In this document: piece after piece, positions 50,889 to 62,062 of the stretch
Numbering within the stretch: the stretch's first letter is position 1
Layout: every line of letters begins with the position of its first letter
NCBI RefSeq assembly: GCF_029543245.1
Contig: NZ_JARQWV010000004.1
Span: 1 to 64,000 of the forward strand
Origin: Caulobacter endophyticus
GTDB lineage: Bacteria; Pseudomonadota; Alphaproteobacteria; Caulobacterales; Caulobacteraceae
DNA length: 64,000 bases
Direction of reading: 5' to 3'
Made by a program: the position numbers and the translations under genes
The notes under the pieces: model-generated
Seen by the model: the letters and a program-made list of their open reading frames with translations, nothing else
What the model was told of the DNA's origin: nothing
Database searches by the model: none

Positions 50889-51643
50889 ACCGCCTTTTGA
50901 TAGCCAGCCTCGACCGGTTCGGGCCCTTGCGCGAAGGCGTGCGCGAGCGCCTGTCGGCGTGCGCCCCCACGTCTGAGACATTCGAGGCTGGTGATCTGAT
51001 CCTGGCTCCCGGCGAGCGCTCGTGCTTGCGGCTCCTGGCGCGCGGTCTGGCCGTGAAGCAAACGGTGCTCGGCGATGGTGGGCGCCAGATCTTCAGCGTG
51101 GCAACGCCCGGCGACCTGATCGACCTGGCCGGCCTCTTTGTCGGGGTCGACTACGAGGTGCGGGCGCTGGGGCCTTGCGAGGTGCGGAAATTCAGCACCC
51201 TGGAGCTTCGCGCCATGCTGAGCGACCATGCCAGTCTTCTGGCCACGCTCTGCCGTGCGGTGCTGACCGAGGCGCGCGCCCTGCGAGACGGCCTCGTCAG
51301 CCTGGGGCGTCGATCGGCGGCGGCGCGGACGGCCAATCTCTTTTGCGAGATCTACTGGCGGCAAAAGACCTTGGGCCTGGCCAGCGACAACCGCTGCGCC
51401 CTGCCGGCGGTGCAGGGCGACCTCGCCGATGCGCTGGGGCTTTCTGTGGTTCACATCCATAGGGTGCTGCGCGGCCTTCGCGACGATCACCTGGCGACGG
51501 TCAAGAACGGCGTTCTGCAAATTCTCGACTGGGATCGCCTGGCCGCGCTGGGCGGCTTTGATCCTGAAGTCTTTCGCCCCCAGACCGAGGCTGGAGAAGG
51601 GTCCGTCCTGCGTCGTCCCCAACCGAGCCGACGGGAGGCGTGA
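50885..51643 (+). CDS. Crp/Fnr-family regulator 2
   Basis: 252 residues. Sensor domain LAPGERSCLRLLARGLAVKQ, GGRQIFSVATPGDLIDLAGL; winged helix with VQGDLADALGLSVVHIHRVL as recognition region, closely parallel to regulator 1 (VDLGDVLGLTQVHVNRVL). No Cys cluster. The two divergent paralogues probably came from a duplication and may read similar sites. Start ATG overlaps the small upstream gene. Confidence 0.88.
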   Translation: MNRLLIASLDRFGPLREGVRERLSACAPTSETFEAGDLILAPGERSCLRLLARGLAVKQTVLGDGGRQIFSVATPGDLIDLAGLFVGVDYEVRALGPCEVRKFSTLELRAMLSDHASLLATLCRAVLTEARALRDGLVSLGRRSAAARTANLFCEIYWRQKTLGLASDNRCALPAVQGDLADALGLSVVHIHRVLRGLRDDHLATVKNGVLQILDWDRLAALGGFDPEVFRPQTEAGEGSVLRRPQPSRREA

Positions 51644-51756
51644 TGCGCGACCAGGATCATCAATTGATCATCGGAACGCGGTCGGGGAACGGCGGGCTTG
51701 TCAGGGGGCTTCAGCCAAGGGTCAAGCCCGGCTCCAGGCGAGCCTTCAACTGTTGA
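51643..51756 (+). CDS. Possible very small ORF (37 aa) after the regulator
   Basis: MRDQDHQLIIGTRSGNGGLV, RGLQPRVKPGSRRAFNC. The ATG overlaps the regulator stop (TGATG) and GGGAGGCG precedes it. Composition is not convincing; it may be noise or a broken gene. Confidence 0.25.
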   Translation: MRDQDHQLIIGTRSGNGGLVRGLQPRVKPGSRRAFNC

Positions 51757-52010
51757 ACCGACGGGCGACAAGTCCGCGCAAGGGTCACCTCTCACCGACC
51801 ACAGCGCGTCGACAGCCCAGGACCGAGGGATCGCCTTTCGATGACCCTGTCCGTGATCCGCCCCGGCCCCCTGCGTCCCGAAGGCTGGGCGAGAAAGGGC
51901 GGCGCCCGACGCTGGTCGCCGGTAGAAACGGCGGTAGGCCAAAGACCATCGAAAGCGGCGTCGAAGAAGCGGTCAGCGCACCTCCGACGGCGCCAGGCGG
52001 GCGTGTGAGC

Positions 52011-52280
52011 ATGACCACCTTTCACTTCGACATCGACAGCGACGGCGCGGCCACGACCGAACAGGTTGATGCGGCCGACGCGCCCGCAGCGATCAGACAA
52101 GCCTTGCTGCTCGTCTCGGAAATTCTCCGCGACCATGCGCTTTGCGATCACACCGCCATATCCCTGCGCATCAGCGTCCGCGGCCAGGACGAGCAGGTCG
52201 TGTGGCAAGGCAGCGCCCGCGGGCTCCAGCCGGTCGCGGAGGACAACGAGGTCAAGGACGCAGGCCAGACCCCGAGCTGA
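52011..52280 (+). CDS. DUF6894-like small protein
   Basis: 89 residues: MTTFHFDIDSDGAATTEQVD, then AAIRQALLLVSEILRDHALC and ISLRISVRGQDEQVVWQGSA. The opening F-x-F-D-x-D-x-D-G and the following helix are typical of the DUF6894 group found in rhizobia and Caulobacter relatives. GTG at 52005 is a possible earlier start. Function unknown. Confidence 0.65.
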   Translation: MTTFHFDIDSDGAATTEQVDAADAPAAIRQALLLVSEILRDHALCDHTAISLRISVRGQDEQVVWQGSARGLQPVAEDNEVKDAGQTPS

Positions 52281-52468
52281 TCGCTCAGGGTCAAACCTTC
52301 TCCCAGGCCGTCGCCGCTTCAGTGTTCCCCCAGGCCAAACGGCCCACCCCAAGCGACCCCGGGATCGTCGTCCCAGACGCAAGGGGAGACAGCGCCTGCA
52401 TCAGTTCGCTCCGATCAAGCCCGGCGCGGCAAGGGGCTGCTGACGCCCCTTGCTCGCGCGAGGAACGC

Positions 52469-52885
52469 CTAGCCGACACGCGGCTTCATCCAGACCTCGA
52501 CCTTATCGACGGCGCCGGGGCCATCTTCGTTGAGGGCGATCTCTGCGCGCCAGGCGGCCACGTCAGGATGATGGTCGAAGAAGGCCAGGTCATGGGCCGC
52601 ATGGACCTCGAAGAGGCTGTCTGCCGGACGATCGGGGATCTCGCCACGCGCCTCCAGGGCTGTCCCGCCGACGAGGCCCGGTTTGAGCCAGATCAGCACC
52701 TCCCAGTCCTCGACCTGCGCTTGGCCAGGCTTCATGGCCACCTTGTAGCGCTCGACATCGGGATGCTGGTCCCAGAAAGCCTCGTCGTGGGGCTTGCCGC
52801 GGATCAGAAGGTCGGCGCCTTCGGGGGCGGCCGGCGCGGGGATGGGCGCGGCCTGGGCGGGATCGGACGAAGGCGTCTCGAACAT
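52469..52885 (-). CDS. Protein with an internal tandem repeat (138 aa)
   Basis: A Pro/Ala-rich leader is followed by two copies of the same unit: GKPHDEAFWDQHPDVERYKV ... VEDWEVLIWLKPG and HAAHDLAFFDHHPDVAAWRA ... VDKVEVWMKPR. The shared pattern is H-D-x-A-F-[WF]-D-x-H-P-D-V, then V-x-[VI]-[WL]-x-K-P. The His and Asp could bind a metal. AGGAG before the ATG. No family recognised. Confidence 0.65.
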   Translation of the reverse strand: MFETPSSDPAQAAPIPAPAAPEGADLLIRGKPHDEAFWDQHPDVERYKVAMKPGQAQVEDWEVLIWLKPGLVGGTALEARGEIPDRPADSLFEVHAAHDLAFFDHHPDVAAWRAEIALNEDGPGAVDKVEVWMKPRVG

Positions 52886-53097
52886 CGAGCATCTCCTTGG
52901 GGTGAGAACAGCGCGGCGGCGACCACCGCGAGGTCTGAACGCGCGGGACCTTCGGCGGTGTCGGGTCCTACGCCCATCCCGCCCGGTCAGGCGCGCCCTG
53001 CCCTGCCTTGCCGCCGACCTGGCGCCAGGAACCGCGTCCGCCTTCCCAGCAAATGATGATCATGGAACCTGGCCGCCGGTCTGGCGGCTTTGCCAGC

Positions 53098-53748
53098 ATG
53101 GCCCGGTTTCTCAAGCGCAACGGATTGACCCTGGTGCTGATGTCGCTGTTCGCCGCCAGCCTTGTGGGTCAGTGGCTGACGGGATGGCGTGTGGCCGTCG
53201 AGGACCTTCAACGCCATGGTCAGGCTGATATCGGGCTGATCAGCTATCTCTCCGACCCTGCCTTCGTCTCGGCGGTTTTCGAGAACTGGGAGAGCGAGTT
53301 TCTGCAGATGGCCGTCTATGTCGTTCTGACGGCCTATCTCGTCCAGCGCGGATCATCGGAATCCAAGGACCCCGACGCCCCAGAGCGTGACCTGCTCCCC
53401 AGCAAAGATCCAGACGCCCCATCGCTGGCCCGACGCGTAGGGCTCTTGCCCTGGCTCTACGCCCACTCGCTTGGTCTGGTCTTGACCGGCCTGTTCCTGG
53501 CCGCCTTCCTGTTGCACTGGACATTCAGCGCCAAGCACGCTGCGCAGGAGGCGGCCACGCACGGTCTGGCCGCCAAGGGCGTCCTGGCCTATCTCGCCGA
53601 CCCGCAGCTTTGGTTCGAATCCTTCCAGAACTGGCAAAGCGAGTTCCTGTCCACCGCCGTGCTCGTGGTGTTGTCGATCGTGCTGCGCCAAAAGAATTCG
53701 CCGGAGTCCAAGCCGGTCGCCGCGCCGGACAGCAAGACCGGCTCCTGA
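53098..53748 (+). CDS. DUF6766-type membrane protein
   Basis: 216 residues with four membrane segments arranged as two similar halves: RNGLTLVLMSLFAASLVGQW ... NWESEFLQMAVYVVLTAYL, and YAHSLGLVLTGLFLAAFLLH ... NWQSEFLSTAVLVVLSIVL. The repeated N-W-x-S-E-F-L is the DUF6766 hallmark. A polar linker (SKDPDAPERDLLPSKDPDAP) separates the halves in the cytoplasm. Function unknown; often seen beside stress genes. ATG 53098 chosen, though 53062 is possible. Confidence 0.82.
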   Translation: MARFLKRNGLTLVLMSLFAASLVGQWLTGWRVAVEDLQRHGQADIGLISYLSDPAFVSAVFENWESEFLQMAVYVVLTAYLVQRGSSESKDPDAPERDLLPSKDPDAPSLARRVGLLPWLYAHSLGLVLTGLFLAAFLLHWTFSAKHAAQEAATHGLAAKGVLAYLADPQLWFESFQNWQSEFLSTAVLVVLSIVLRQKNSPESKPVAAPDSKTGS

Positions 53749-53869
53749 GCGGGCGTAAATCCTGCCTGTCGCAACCGAAGCTTTGCTTTGACGTTGTCGT
53801 GCCCGATGGGCTGCTGCATGCAAGAACGGCCCCACTCTCGACCTCGCCTTGCCGGATCGCCGCCTCCTC

Positions 53870-56182
53870 ATGAGCTTCAACGTCTCCAAGATCCTGGCGG
53901 GTGGCGAAGTGGCCAAGCTGCTTGAGGCCAATAGGGACGTCGCGGGATTGGGCCAACCCTCGACATGGCCCCAAGCCTTGCGCCAGCAGGTCAATGTGGT
54001 GCTGGGCGCGGCGTTTCCGATGTTCCTGATCTGGGGTCCCGAGCGGATACTCATCTATAACGACGCCTATCGTCCCATTCTCGGCGACAAGCACCCGGCG
54101 GCGCTGGGCCAGCCCTTCTGGATGGTGTGGCCGGAGGTGCGTCCCGCCATCGAGCCGATCATCGAGGCGGCTTTCAGCGGCGCGGCCGCGTTCTACGAGG
54201 ACTTGCCGGTCACACTTCACCGGCATGGCCAGGCCGAACCGGCGTGCTTCACCTTTTCCTACAGCCCGATACCGGTCGCGGACGAAGTTCCCGGCGTCCT
54301 GTGCGTGTGCGTCGAGACGACGTCGGCCGCGCAGGAGCGCGCCCGCCGCGAGGAGAGCGAGCGCACCTTGCTTTTCCTCGATCGCCTGACCCAGGCCACC
54401 TCGGCCTTGCCGACGGCCGAGGCGGTGATGATGCGCGCGGCCCAGATGATTGGCGAGCACATGGGCGTGGCGATCTGCGCCTATGCCGACATGGATGCCG
54501 ATCAGGACGGTTTCACCATTCGCGGCGATTGGGCCGCGGCCGGCTCGACCTCGATCGTCGGCCGCTACCGGCTGGCCGACTTTGGCAAGATGGCGGTGGA
54601 AAGCCTCTCGCGCGGCCTGCCTCTGGTTATCAACGACAATCTTTCGGAAATCGCCACTCATGAGGCGGCCACCTTCCAGGCGATCGGCATCGGCGCGACC
54701 ATCTGCATGCCGCTGGTGCGCGATGGCGCCCTTCGAGCGCTGATGGCGGTTCATCACAAGGGCCCCCATTTCTGGACTGATCGTGAGCTGGCCCTGGTTC
54801 GCGAGGTGACCGAGCGTTCATGGGCGTTCGTGGAGCGGGTGGCGTCTCAGGCGGAGCTGGCTGACAGCGAGGCCGAGCTGCGCCGGATCACCGATGCCGC
54901 GCCGCTGTTGATCGCCTATGTCGATAGCGACGAGCGCTACCGTTTCATCAATCGCGGCTATGAGGCCTGGTTTGGACGGCCGCGCGAAGCGTTGCAGGGC
55001 CAGCGCGTGGAGGCGGTGCTGGGCCCGGCCTATGACCGCGTCAAGCCCTACCTGGAAGCGGCGCTGGCCGGGGAACGGGTGAGGTTCGAAAGCCGCGTCG
55101 ACTATCCCGCCAGCGGACCGCGCGAGGTGCAGGTCGACTATGTCCCGCGGCGCGGCGCCGACGGCGGCGTGGTCGGGCTCTATGCGGTGATCTCCGACGT
55201 CACCGAACGCTTCGAGGCCGAACGCGCGCTTTTGCAGAGCGAGACCCGCCTGCGACTGGCCACCGAGTTTGGCGAGGTGGGCTTATGGGACGTCGATAAC
55301 GGCGATGGGGCGCTCTATTGGGACGACCGTGTCCGGGCGCTATTTGGCTACTCGCCCGGCGTGCCGGTCACCTTGAACGACTTCTACCGCGGGCTCCACC
55401 CCGATGACCGGGGGCCGACGTCCAGGGCCTATGCGGCCGCCTGCGACCCGCTGGCCCAGGACCTCTACGATGTGGAATATCGCACCATCGGCGCGGAGGA
55501 CGGGATCGAGCGCTGGGTGGCCGCCAAGGGGCGCGGGGTGTTCGACGCCGGGGACCGGTGTTTGCGCGTTGTCGGCACGGCCATCGACATTACCGCCCGC
55601 AAGCACGCCGAGGCCGCGCGCGATCTGCTGATGCGCGAGGTCGATCATCGAGCTCGAAACGCCCTGGCCATCATCCAGTCTATCGTGCGCCTAACCGATG
55701 CGGCCGACCCCGCCGAGTTCCGCCAGGCCATCCACGGCCGCATCGAGGCCATGGCGCGGGCGCAGTCGGCGCTCGCCAGGACCCAATGGCGCGGCGGAAC
55801 AATCGGCCAGGTGGTTCGCGAGGAGCTGGCCGGCGCGATCAGCGCGGGCGCCCGGGTGCGCCTTTCCGGCGGCGAGATCGCCCTGCCCGCCGACCAGCTC
55901 CAGCCCCTGAGCATGATCCTCCACGAGCTGGCCACGAACGCCACCAAGTATGGGGCGCTGTCGGTGCGCGGGGGCCGCCTGGAGGTCAGTTGGGCCAGCG
56001 AGCGGCAAGGCTGGTCGCTGGCTTGGGAGGAGCGTGAGGGTCCGTCGGTGACTGCGCCGTCGCGTTCGGGCTTCGGATCGCGGCTGATGGCCAGCCTGGC
56101 GCGCCAGCTTGAGGGCCAGATCGTCTTCGACTGGGCGCGCGACGGGCTGTCGGTGCGCTTGCGCGCGGGCGCTCCAGCCTGA
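53870..56182 (+). CDS. PAS-GAF-PAS-PAS HWE-family sensor histidine kinase
   Basis: 770 residues, cytoplasmic. A PAS-like domain (about 40-155, FPMFLIWGPERILIYNDAYR), a GAF domain (~165-325, LPTAEAVMMRAAQMIGEHMG), a PAS (~335-450, LRRITDAAPLLIAYVDSDER), another PAS with PAC end (~455-580, WDDRVRALFGYSP). The HWE kinase follows: His in MREVDHRARNALAIIQSIVR, N-box HELATNATKYGALSV, W-x-E in SLAWEEREG. A TTG at 53849 could add seven residues. Such kinases in Caulobacter relatives can signal to the general stress regulator PhyR, which would fit the promoters around it; not proven here. Confidence 0.9.
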   Translation: MSFNVSKILAGGEVAKLLEANRDVAGLGQPSTWPQALRQQVNVVLGAAFPMFLIWGPERILIYNDAYRPILGDKHPAALGQPFWMVWPEVRPAIEPIIEAAFSGAAAFYEDLPVTLHRHGQAEPACFTFSYSPIPVADEVPGVLCVCVETTSAAQERARREESERTLLFLDRLTQATSALPTAEAVMMRAAQMIGEHMGVAICAYADMDADQDGFTIRGDWAAAGSTSIVGRYRLADFGKMAVESLSRGLPLVINDNLSEIATHEAATFQAIGIGATICMPLVRDGALRALMAVHHKGPHFWTDRELALVREVTERSWAFVERVASQAELADSEAELRRITDAAPLLIAYVDSDERYRFINRGYEAWFGRPREALQGQRVEAVLGPAYDRVKPYLEAALAGERVRFESRVDYPASGPREVQVDYVPRRGADGGVVGLYAVISDVTERFEAERALLQSETRLRLATEFGEVGLWDVDNGDGALYWDDRVRALFGYSPGVPVTLNDFYRGLHPDDRGPTSRAYAAACDPLAQDLYDVEYRTIGAEDGIERWVAAKGRGVFDAGDRCLRVVGTAIDITARKHAEAARDLLMREVDHRARNALAIIQSIVRLTDAADPAEFRQAIHGRIEAMARAQSALARTQWRGGTIGQVVREELAGAISAGARVRLSGGEIALPADQLQPLSMILHELATNATKYGALSVRGGRLEVSWASERQGWSLAWEEREGPSVTAPSRSGFGSRLMASLARQLEGQIVFDWARDGLSVRLRAGAPA

Positions 56183-56261
56183 CGGAGCGCGCCTGAAAGC
56201 TGCGTTTGCCTGTGGGGTGGAAGGCCCTGCGATCGGCGCGTCCCATCGTTTGATGGTTGCC

Positions 56262-56286
56262 GGAACAGCCGGATGGGCGGGTGGTT
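56262..56286 (+). promoter_or_regulatory. EcfG (SigT)-type promoter for hemerythrin-katE
   Basis: GGAAC (56262-56266), 16-nt spacer, GGTT (56283-56286), 35 bases before the hemerythrin ATG. Confidence 0.6.
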
Positions 56287-56321
56287 AAGACCGCGTCCTT
56301 CCCCCATCCGGAATATCGACC

Positions 56322-56855
56322 ATGGCCGTCACGGCGAAGACCAAAGCCAAGCAGAAATCCGCGCGCGCCGCCACCAAGGCGCAGGCCGCCCCCAAGGCGC
56401 TGGGCCAGGACGCCATCGCCTTGCTGGAGGCCGACCATCGCCTGGTCGAGGAGTATTTCGAGGCCTATGAAGGCCTTACCGACGCGGCCGAAAAGAAAGC
56501 TCTGGCCGACAAGATCTGCCTGGCCCTGAAGGTCCACACCCAGATCGAGGAAGAGCTCTTCTATCCGCCGGCCCGCGAGGCGACGGGCGACGGCGACCTC
56601 ATCGACGAGGCCGTTGTCGAGCACATGGGCGCAAAGACCCTGATCGCCCAGATCGAAGCGGGAGCGCCCGGCCAGCCGCTCTATGACGCCAAGGTCAAGG
56701 TGCTGGGCGAACAGGTCCGTCACCATGTCGAGGAAGAGGAAAGCGAGCTCTTTCCCGAGGTGCGGGCCGCCGACCTGGATCTCGTCGCGCTCGGCGCCAA
56801 GCTGTCGGCCCGCAAGGCCGAACTGATGGCCCAACTCGCCCCGCCTGCCGCCTAA
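56322..56855 (+). CDS. Hemerythrin HHE-domain protein
   Basis: 177 residues. After a Lys/Ala-rich, probably disordered N-terminus, a four-helix bundle carries the diiron ligands: [35 protein letters not shown] and [16 protein letters not shown]. Bacterial HHE proteins bind oxygen, NO or iron and often guard against oxidative stress. The gene lies 64 bases upstream of katE and likely shares its transcript from the EcfG-type promoter at 56262. Confidence 0.9.
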   Translation: MAVTAKTKAKQKSARAATKAQAAPKALGQDAIALLEADHRLVEEYFEAYEGLTDAAEKKALADKICLALKVHTQIEEELFYPPAREATGDGDLIDEAVVEHMGAKTLIAQIEAGAPGQPLYDAKVKVLGEQVRHHVEEEESELFPEVRAADLDLVALGAKLSARKAELMAQLAPPAA

Positions 56856-56919
56856 GGCCTGCCGGCCAGTTCCAAACCCCAAGGCCGTCCGGCCCGCTCA
56901 CAACCGTCAGGATCTTCTC

Positions 56920-59058
<2,139 letters not shown>

Positions 59059-59488
59059 AGACGCCGCGTAGGCCAAGTCAGGCGGGCGGCTTGACCTTGA
59101 GGTCCGCGCCTGTCTCTGGGGCGGTGAAGCGCCGGCGCTGCTCAAGACGCAGCGGGTCTTTCGCGGCTCTTCGCCCCGCCGGTCGCCGGGCCGCACGGGC
59201 GCGTGCGCCTGGGCAACGGCGTCGAGGCGCCCACCGTCAAGCGGTCATTGGACGCGCCCGGCCGGCGACGGTTTTGCCCTTGGCCCGCCGCCATCGGGCA
59301 AGCCGTCCCAGGTCGGCTCAAATCCGCGCCAGCCACGCAAAGAGCCAGGACGAGCCCGACGCCTCGCGCGACGAGGCTGAGATGCGGCGCTTAGCGGCGA
59401 GAGCAGTTCGCGCGTGCAGCGCGCCCTCCTGCGCCAAGTCTCGAATCCTTCGGCGACCTCGCGCGTTGATGGCGCAAGGAGACCCAAG
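59059..59488. other. Intergenic region
   Basis: About 430 bases after katE with no believable gene or promoter recognised. Confidence 0.4.
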
Positions 59489-59734
59489 ATGAGCAAGGCC
59501 GCCAACGACGACCGGCGTTTCAGCGTCCACGCCCGCCACGCCGGGGCCCACCGCGCGCGGATCGTCCAGGAGCCGTCTTACGAAGCGGCCGCGGTCGCCT
59601 ATGTCGAGGACCTAGCGATCGCGCCGGACGACGACGGCGAAATCAGCGTGGTGGTGCGCGATCTCGATAGCGGCGGCGAGCATTGCTTCCGGATCGACCT
59701 GGAGACCGGCGAGACCGCGCCCTGCTCGGCCTGA
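59489..59734 (+). CDS. DUF5961-like small protein
   Basis: 81 residues: RRFSVHARHAGAHRARIVQE, AAAVAYVEDLAIAPDDDGEI, SVVVRDLDSGGEHCFRIDLE. The R-F-x-V-H-A-R-H-A-G-A-H-R-A-R opening and the C-F-R-I-D-L end match what I remember of the DUF5961 group. AAGGAG lies upstream of ATG 59489. It precedes ku by about 60 bases. Function unknown. Confidence 0.7.
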   Translation: MSKAANDDRRFSVHARHAGAHRARIVQEPSYEAAAVAYVEDLAIAPDDDGEISVVVRDLDSGGEHCFRIDLETGETAPCSA

Positions 59735-59758
59735 GAACAAATCAGGGCGCCCGCCGTT
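59733..59758 (+). promoter_or_regulatory. EcfG-like promoter for ku (one mismatch)
   Basis: AGAAC (59734-59738) instead of GGAAC, 16-nt spacer, CGTT (59755-59758), 38 bases before the ku ATG. It starts in the stop codon of the preceding small gene. Confidence 0.4.
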
Positions 59759-59796
59759 TAATCCCTGAGCCCCGGTGGGCGGTAAGGATGCTCGAC

Positions 59797-60687
59797 ATGG
59801 CGTATCGCCCGACCTGGCAGGGACACCTTCGCCTGTCTCTCGTGACCTGCCCGGTGGCGCTCTACACGGCCACCGACAGCGGCGGCGAGGTGCACTTCAA
59901 TCTGATCAATCCGAAGACCAACAACCGGATCAAGATGATCACCACCGATCCGGACACCGGGCCGATCGAGCGGTCGGAGCTGGTCAAAGGCTATGAAGTC
60001 TCCAAAGGCGAGTACATCCTGCTCTCCCAGGACGAGATCAACGCCGTCAAGCTGGAGAGCACCAAGACCATCGACATCGAACGGTTCGTGCCCGCCGAGG
60101 AGATCGATCGGGTCTATTGGGACAATCCCTATTATCTCGCCCCTGACGGCAAGCTTGCCCAGGAGGCCTTCGCGGTGATCCGCGAGGCGATGGCCAAGTC
60201 CGGGCAGATCGCTCTTGGCCGCGTGGTGATGTCGACGCGCGAGCGCCTCCTGGCGCTGGAGCCGCGTGGCAAGGGAATCCTCGCCTACACGCTGCGCACC
60301 GACGCGGAGGTGCGCAAGGAGAGCGAGATCTTTGACGCCATCAGCGACAAGGCGCCCGACAAGGCGATGATCGCCATCGCCGAAAAGATCATCGAGCAGC
60401 AGGAGGGACCGTTCGACCCCAGCCAGTTCGTCGATCGCTACGAGGAGGCGCTGAAGGATCTGATCAAGGCCAAGCAGAAGGGCCACAAGGTCGAGAAGGT
60501 GGCCGAACCCGAAGACACCAACGTCGTCGACCTGATAGCCGCCCTGCGCGCCAGCCTTGGCGGCAAGGCGCCCGCGTCGGCCAAACCCGAAGCGAAGACC
60601 AAGCCAAGGGCCAAATCCGCCACAAGCGCCAAGACCAAGGGCGCGGCCAAGGCGGCTCCCGCTCACAAGCCCCGCAAGGCGGGCTAG
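59797..60687 (+). CDS. ku: Non-homologous end-joining protein Ku
   Basis: 296 residues. Bacterial Ku binds broken DNA ends as a homodimer and recruits LigD. It opens MAYRPTWQGHLRLSLVTCPV, with VHFNLINPKTNNRIKM, the ring core VKGYEVSKGEYILLSQDEIN, YYLAPDGKLAQEAFAVIREA and ALEPRGKGILAYTLR. The Lys/Ala-rich C-terminal ~60 residues (KPEAKTKPRAKSATSAKTKG) are typical of the DNA-sliding tail. No ligD in the window. ATG 59797 is preferred; ATG 59788 is three codons longer. Stress control is suggested by the near-match EcfG site. Confidence 0.95.
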   Translation: MAYRPTWQGHLRLSLVTCPVALYTATDSGGEVHFNLINPKTNNRIKMITTDPDTGPIERSELVKGYEVSKGEYILLSQDEINAVKLESTKTIDIERFVPAEEIDRVYWDNPYYLAPDGKLAQEAFAVIREAMAKSGQIALGRVVMSTRERLLALEPRGKGILAYTLRTDAEVRKESEIFDAISDKAPDKAMIAIAEKIIEQQEGPFDPSQFVDRYEEALKDLIKAKQKGHKVEKVAEPEDTNVVDLIAALRASLGGKAPASAKPEAKTKPRAKSATSAKTKGAAKAAPAHKPRKAG

Positions 60688-61250
60688 GGGTCTCCGCCGG
60701 CGGCGCGATAGGCGCGCAGCGCGGCCTCCAGCGCCTTCTCCGCGGCCTTGCGCGTCTTGGCCCAATCTCGTCGCGCGGCAAGCGCCTCGGTTTCCAGCGC
60801 CTCGCGCCGCTCCCGAAGCTCTGCCTCTTGCTGCAGGCGATCGCGATCGATCGCGCTCAGCGCCGCCCGCGCCGCCTCCAGCCTCGTTCGGTCGGCCGCG
60901 GGAGCTTTGGGGAGCGGCTTGGCCTTGGCCGGGCGCGGCGAGGCGGCCGCCACCTTCAGTTTCGGCTTGGCTTGGCGCTGCGGTTCAGGGACACCCGGCA
61001 AGCCGGGCTGGAGACTGAAAGGCTCCTTGGATCCGACGGCGCGGCGTAGCGGGATTTCCGGATGGGCCAGGGCCGCGGCGATGGCGTCGGGCTCGTCGCT
61101 GATCTTGGCGCGGCCTTCGACAAAGAGGTTCTGGCGCGTGCCCCAGGCGGCCAAGGCGGCGGCCTGATTGGGTGCGGCGACCACGCTGTCATGGAAGCCG
61201 AACTGGGCCTGATAAACCTTCATCCGGCGCGGCGATTTCGTTTTGGCCAC
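60684..61250 (-). CDS. Uncharacterised protein with coiled-coil C-terminus
   Basis: 188 residues from GTG 61250. N-terminal domain MKVYQAQFGFHDSVVAAPNQ, AALAAWGTRQNLFVEGRAKI, SDEPDAIAAALAHPEIPLRR resembles a small globular domain with substrate loops; then a basic Pro/Lys linker and a long helix DRDRLQQEAELRERREALET, predicted to form a coiled coil. It looks like a cell-envelope or DNA-associated accessory protein, but this is a guess. Overlaps the ku stop by four bases convergently. Confidence 0.65.
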   Translation of the reverse strand: MAKTKSPRRMKVYQAQFGFHDSVVAAPNQAAALAAWGTRQNLFVEGRAKISDEPDAIAAALAHPEIPLRRAVGSKEPFSLQPGLPGVPEPQRQAKPKLKVAAASPRPAKAKPLPKAPAADRTRLEAARAALSAIDRDRLQQEAELRERREALETEALAARRDWAKTRKAAEKALEAALRAYRAAGGDP

Positions 61251-61622
61251 CGCTAGACCTTTCCCCACCCAGTGACGGCCTGCGCCAACACCGGTTCGCC
61301 ACCAGGGTCATGGTTCCAGACAGCCTGCCTGCGAAGCAGTGACGAAGGCGGTTCGAACCCTCCAGGCGACAAGGTCCGCTCCCTTCTTGCGCTGCGTCCA
61401 CGACAGAGCCGCCAACGCCCGCGCGCCAGGCGTCCTAACGGAGACCAGCGGCATGGCGAAAGCCCAGCGGTCGTTGCCACCACTGTCCATGAAAGACCTT
61501 CGCCGTGCTTGGCCTTGGCCATCACGATAAGGCACTGGTGCAGATCGTCCTGGCTCATCGCCTTGCCGATAGGCGGTGAAAGCCTGTCGGCGCGGAAAGC
61601 CCCCGCGCCGACAGGGCCGCTC
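61251..61622. other. Region with a weak possible small gene
   Basis: About 370 bases. On the minus strand a 60-codon frame (61490-61308, MDSGGNDRWAFAMPLVSVRT, then ALSWTQRKKGADLVAWRVRT) has AAGG six bases upstream, but the composition is not decisive. Nothing else recognised. Confidence 0.3.
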
Positions 61623-62036
61623 TTAATTGTAGAGACTGTCGGGAACCTGTCCGCCATTCTCGGCCAGCTTCTTCATCACCGCCTTGTGCAGGGCGATGTT
61701 CTGTTCGGCGCTGCCGGCCTCGCCGGCATGGACGCCCAGCTCGTCGGCCAGCTCCTTGCGCGCCTGCAGGCTGGAATCCAGCTTGAGGAGCTTGAGCAGG
61801 TCGACGATCGAGGTGCGCCAGTTGCCGCCCCCGCCGTCGATCTCGGCCATCGACGTCAGGACGGCCTCGACATCGACCGGAGCGGCTGGGGCGGACGGCG
61901 CCTGTCCCGTTGGTGCGGGAGCCGGCGCGACCGGCGCGACAGCGCTGGCCGTGGCGGGCGCGGGCGCCTCAGCCGACGGGGCCTTGGCCTTGTCGTGATG
62001 GAAGATCCTGTCGACGATCTTGGAAAAAAGACCCAT
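61623..62036 (-). CDS. DUF3597-domain protein
   Basis: 137 residues. Starts MGLFSKIVDRIFHHDKAKAP, then a long Ala/Pro linker, and a C-terminal helical domain: VDVEAVLTSMAEIDGGGGNW, RTSIVDLLKLLKLDSSLQAR, KELADELGVHAGEAGSAEQN. This is the DUF3597 pattern, a LysM-like or small helical domain of unknown function seen in stress regulons. It begins 26 bases after the DUF4142 gene and shares its transcript and EcfG-type promoter. Confidence 0.88.
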   Translation of the reverse strand: MGLFSKIVDRIFHHDKAKAPSAEAPAPATASAVAPVAPAPAPTGQAPSAPAAPVDVEAVLTSMAEIDGGGGNWRTSIVDLLKLLKLDSSLQARKELADELGVHAGEAGSAEQNIALHKAVMKKLAENGGQVPDSLYN

Positions 62037-62062
62037 GGGAGACGCCTCCTATCAAATGATGC

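Noticed and set aside
61330..61370. GGTTCGAACC reminiscent of a tRNA T-loop
   Set aside because: The flanking bases do not give a full T-stem, and there is no acceptor or anticodon arm around it.
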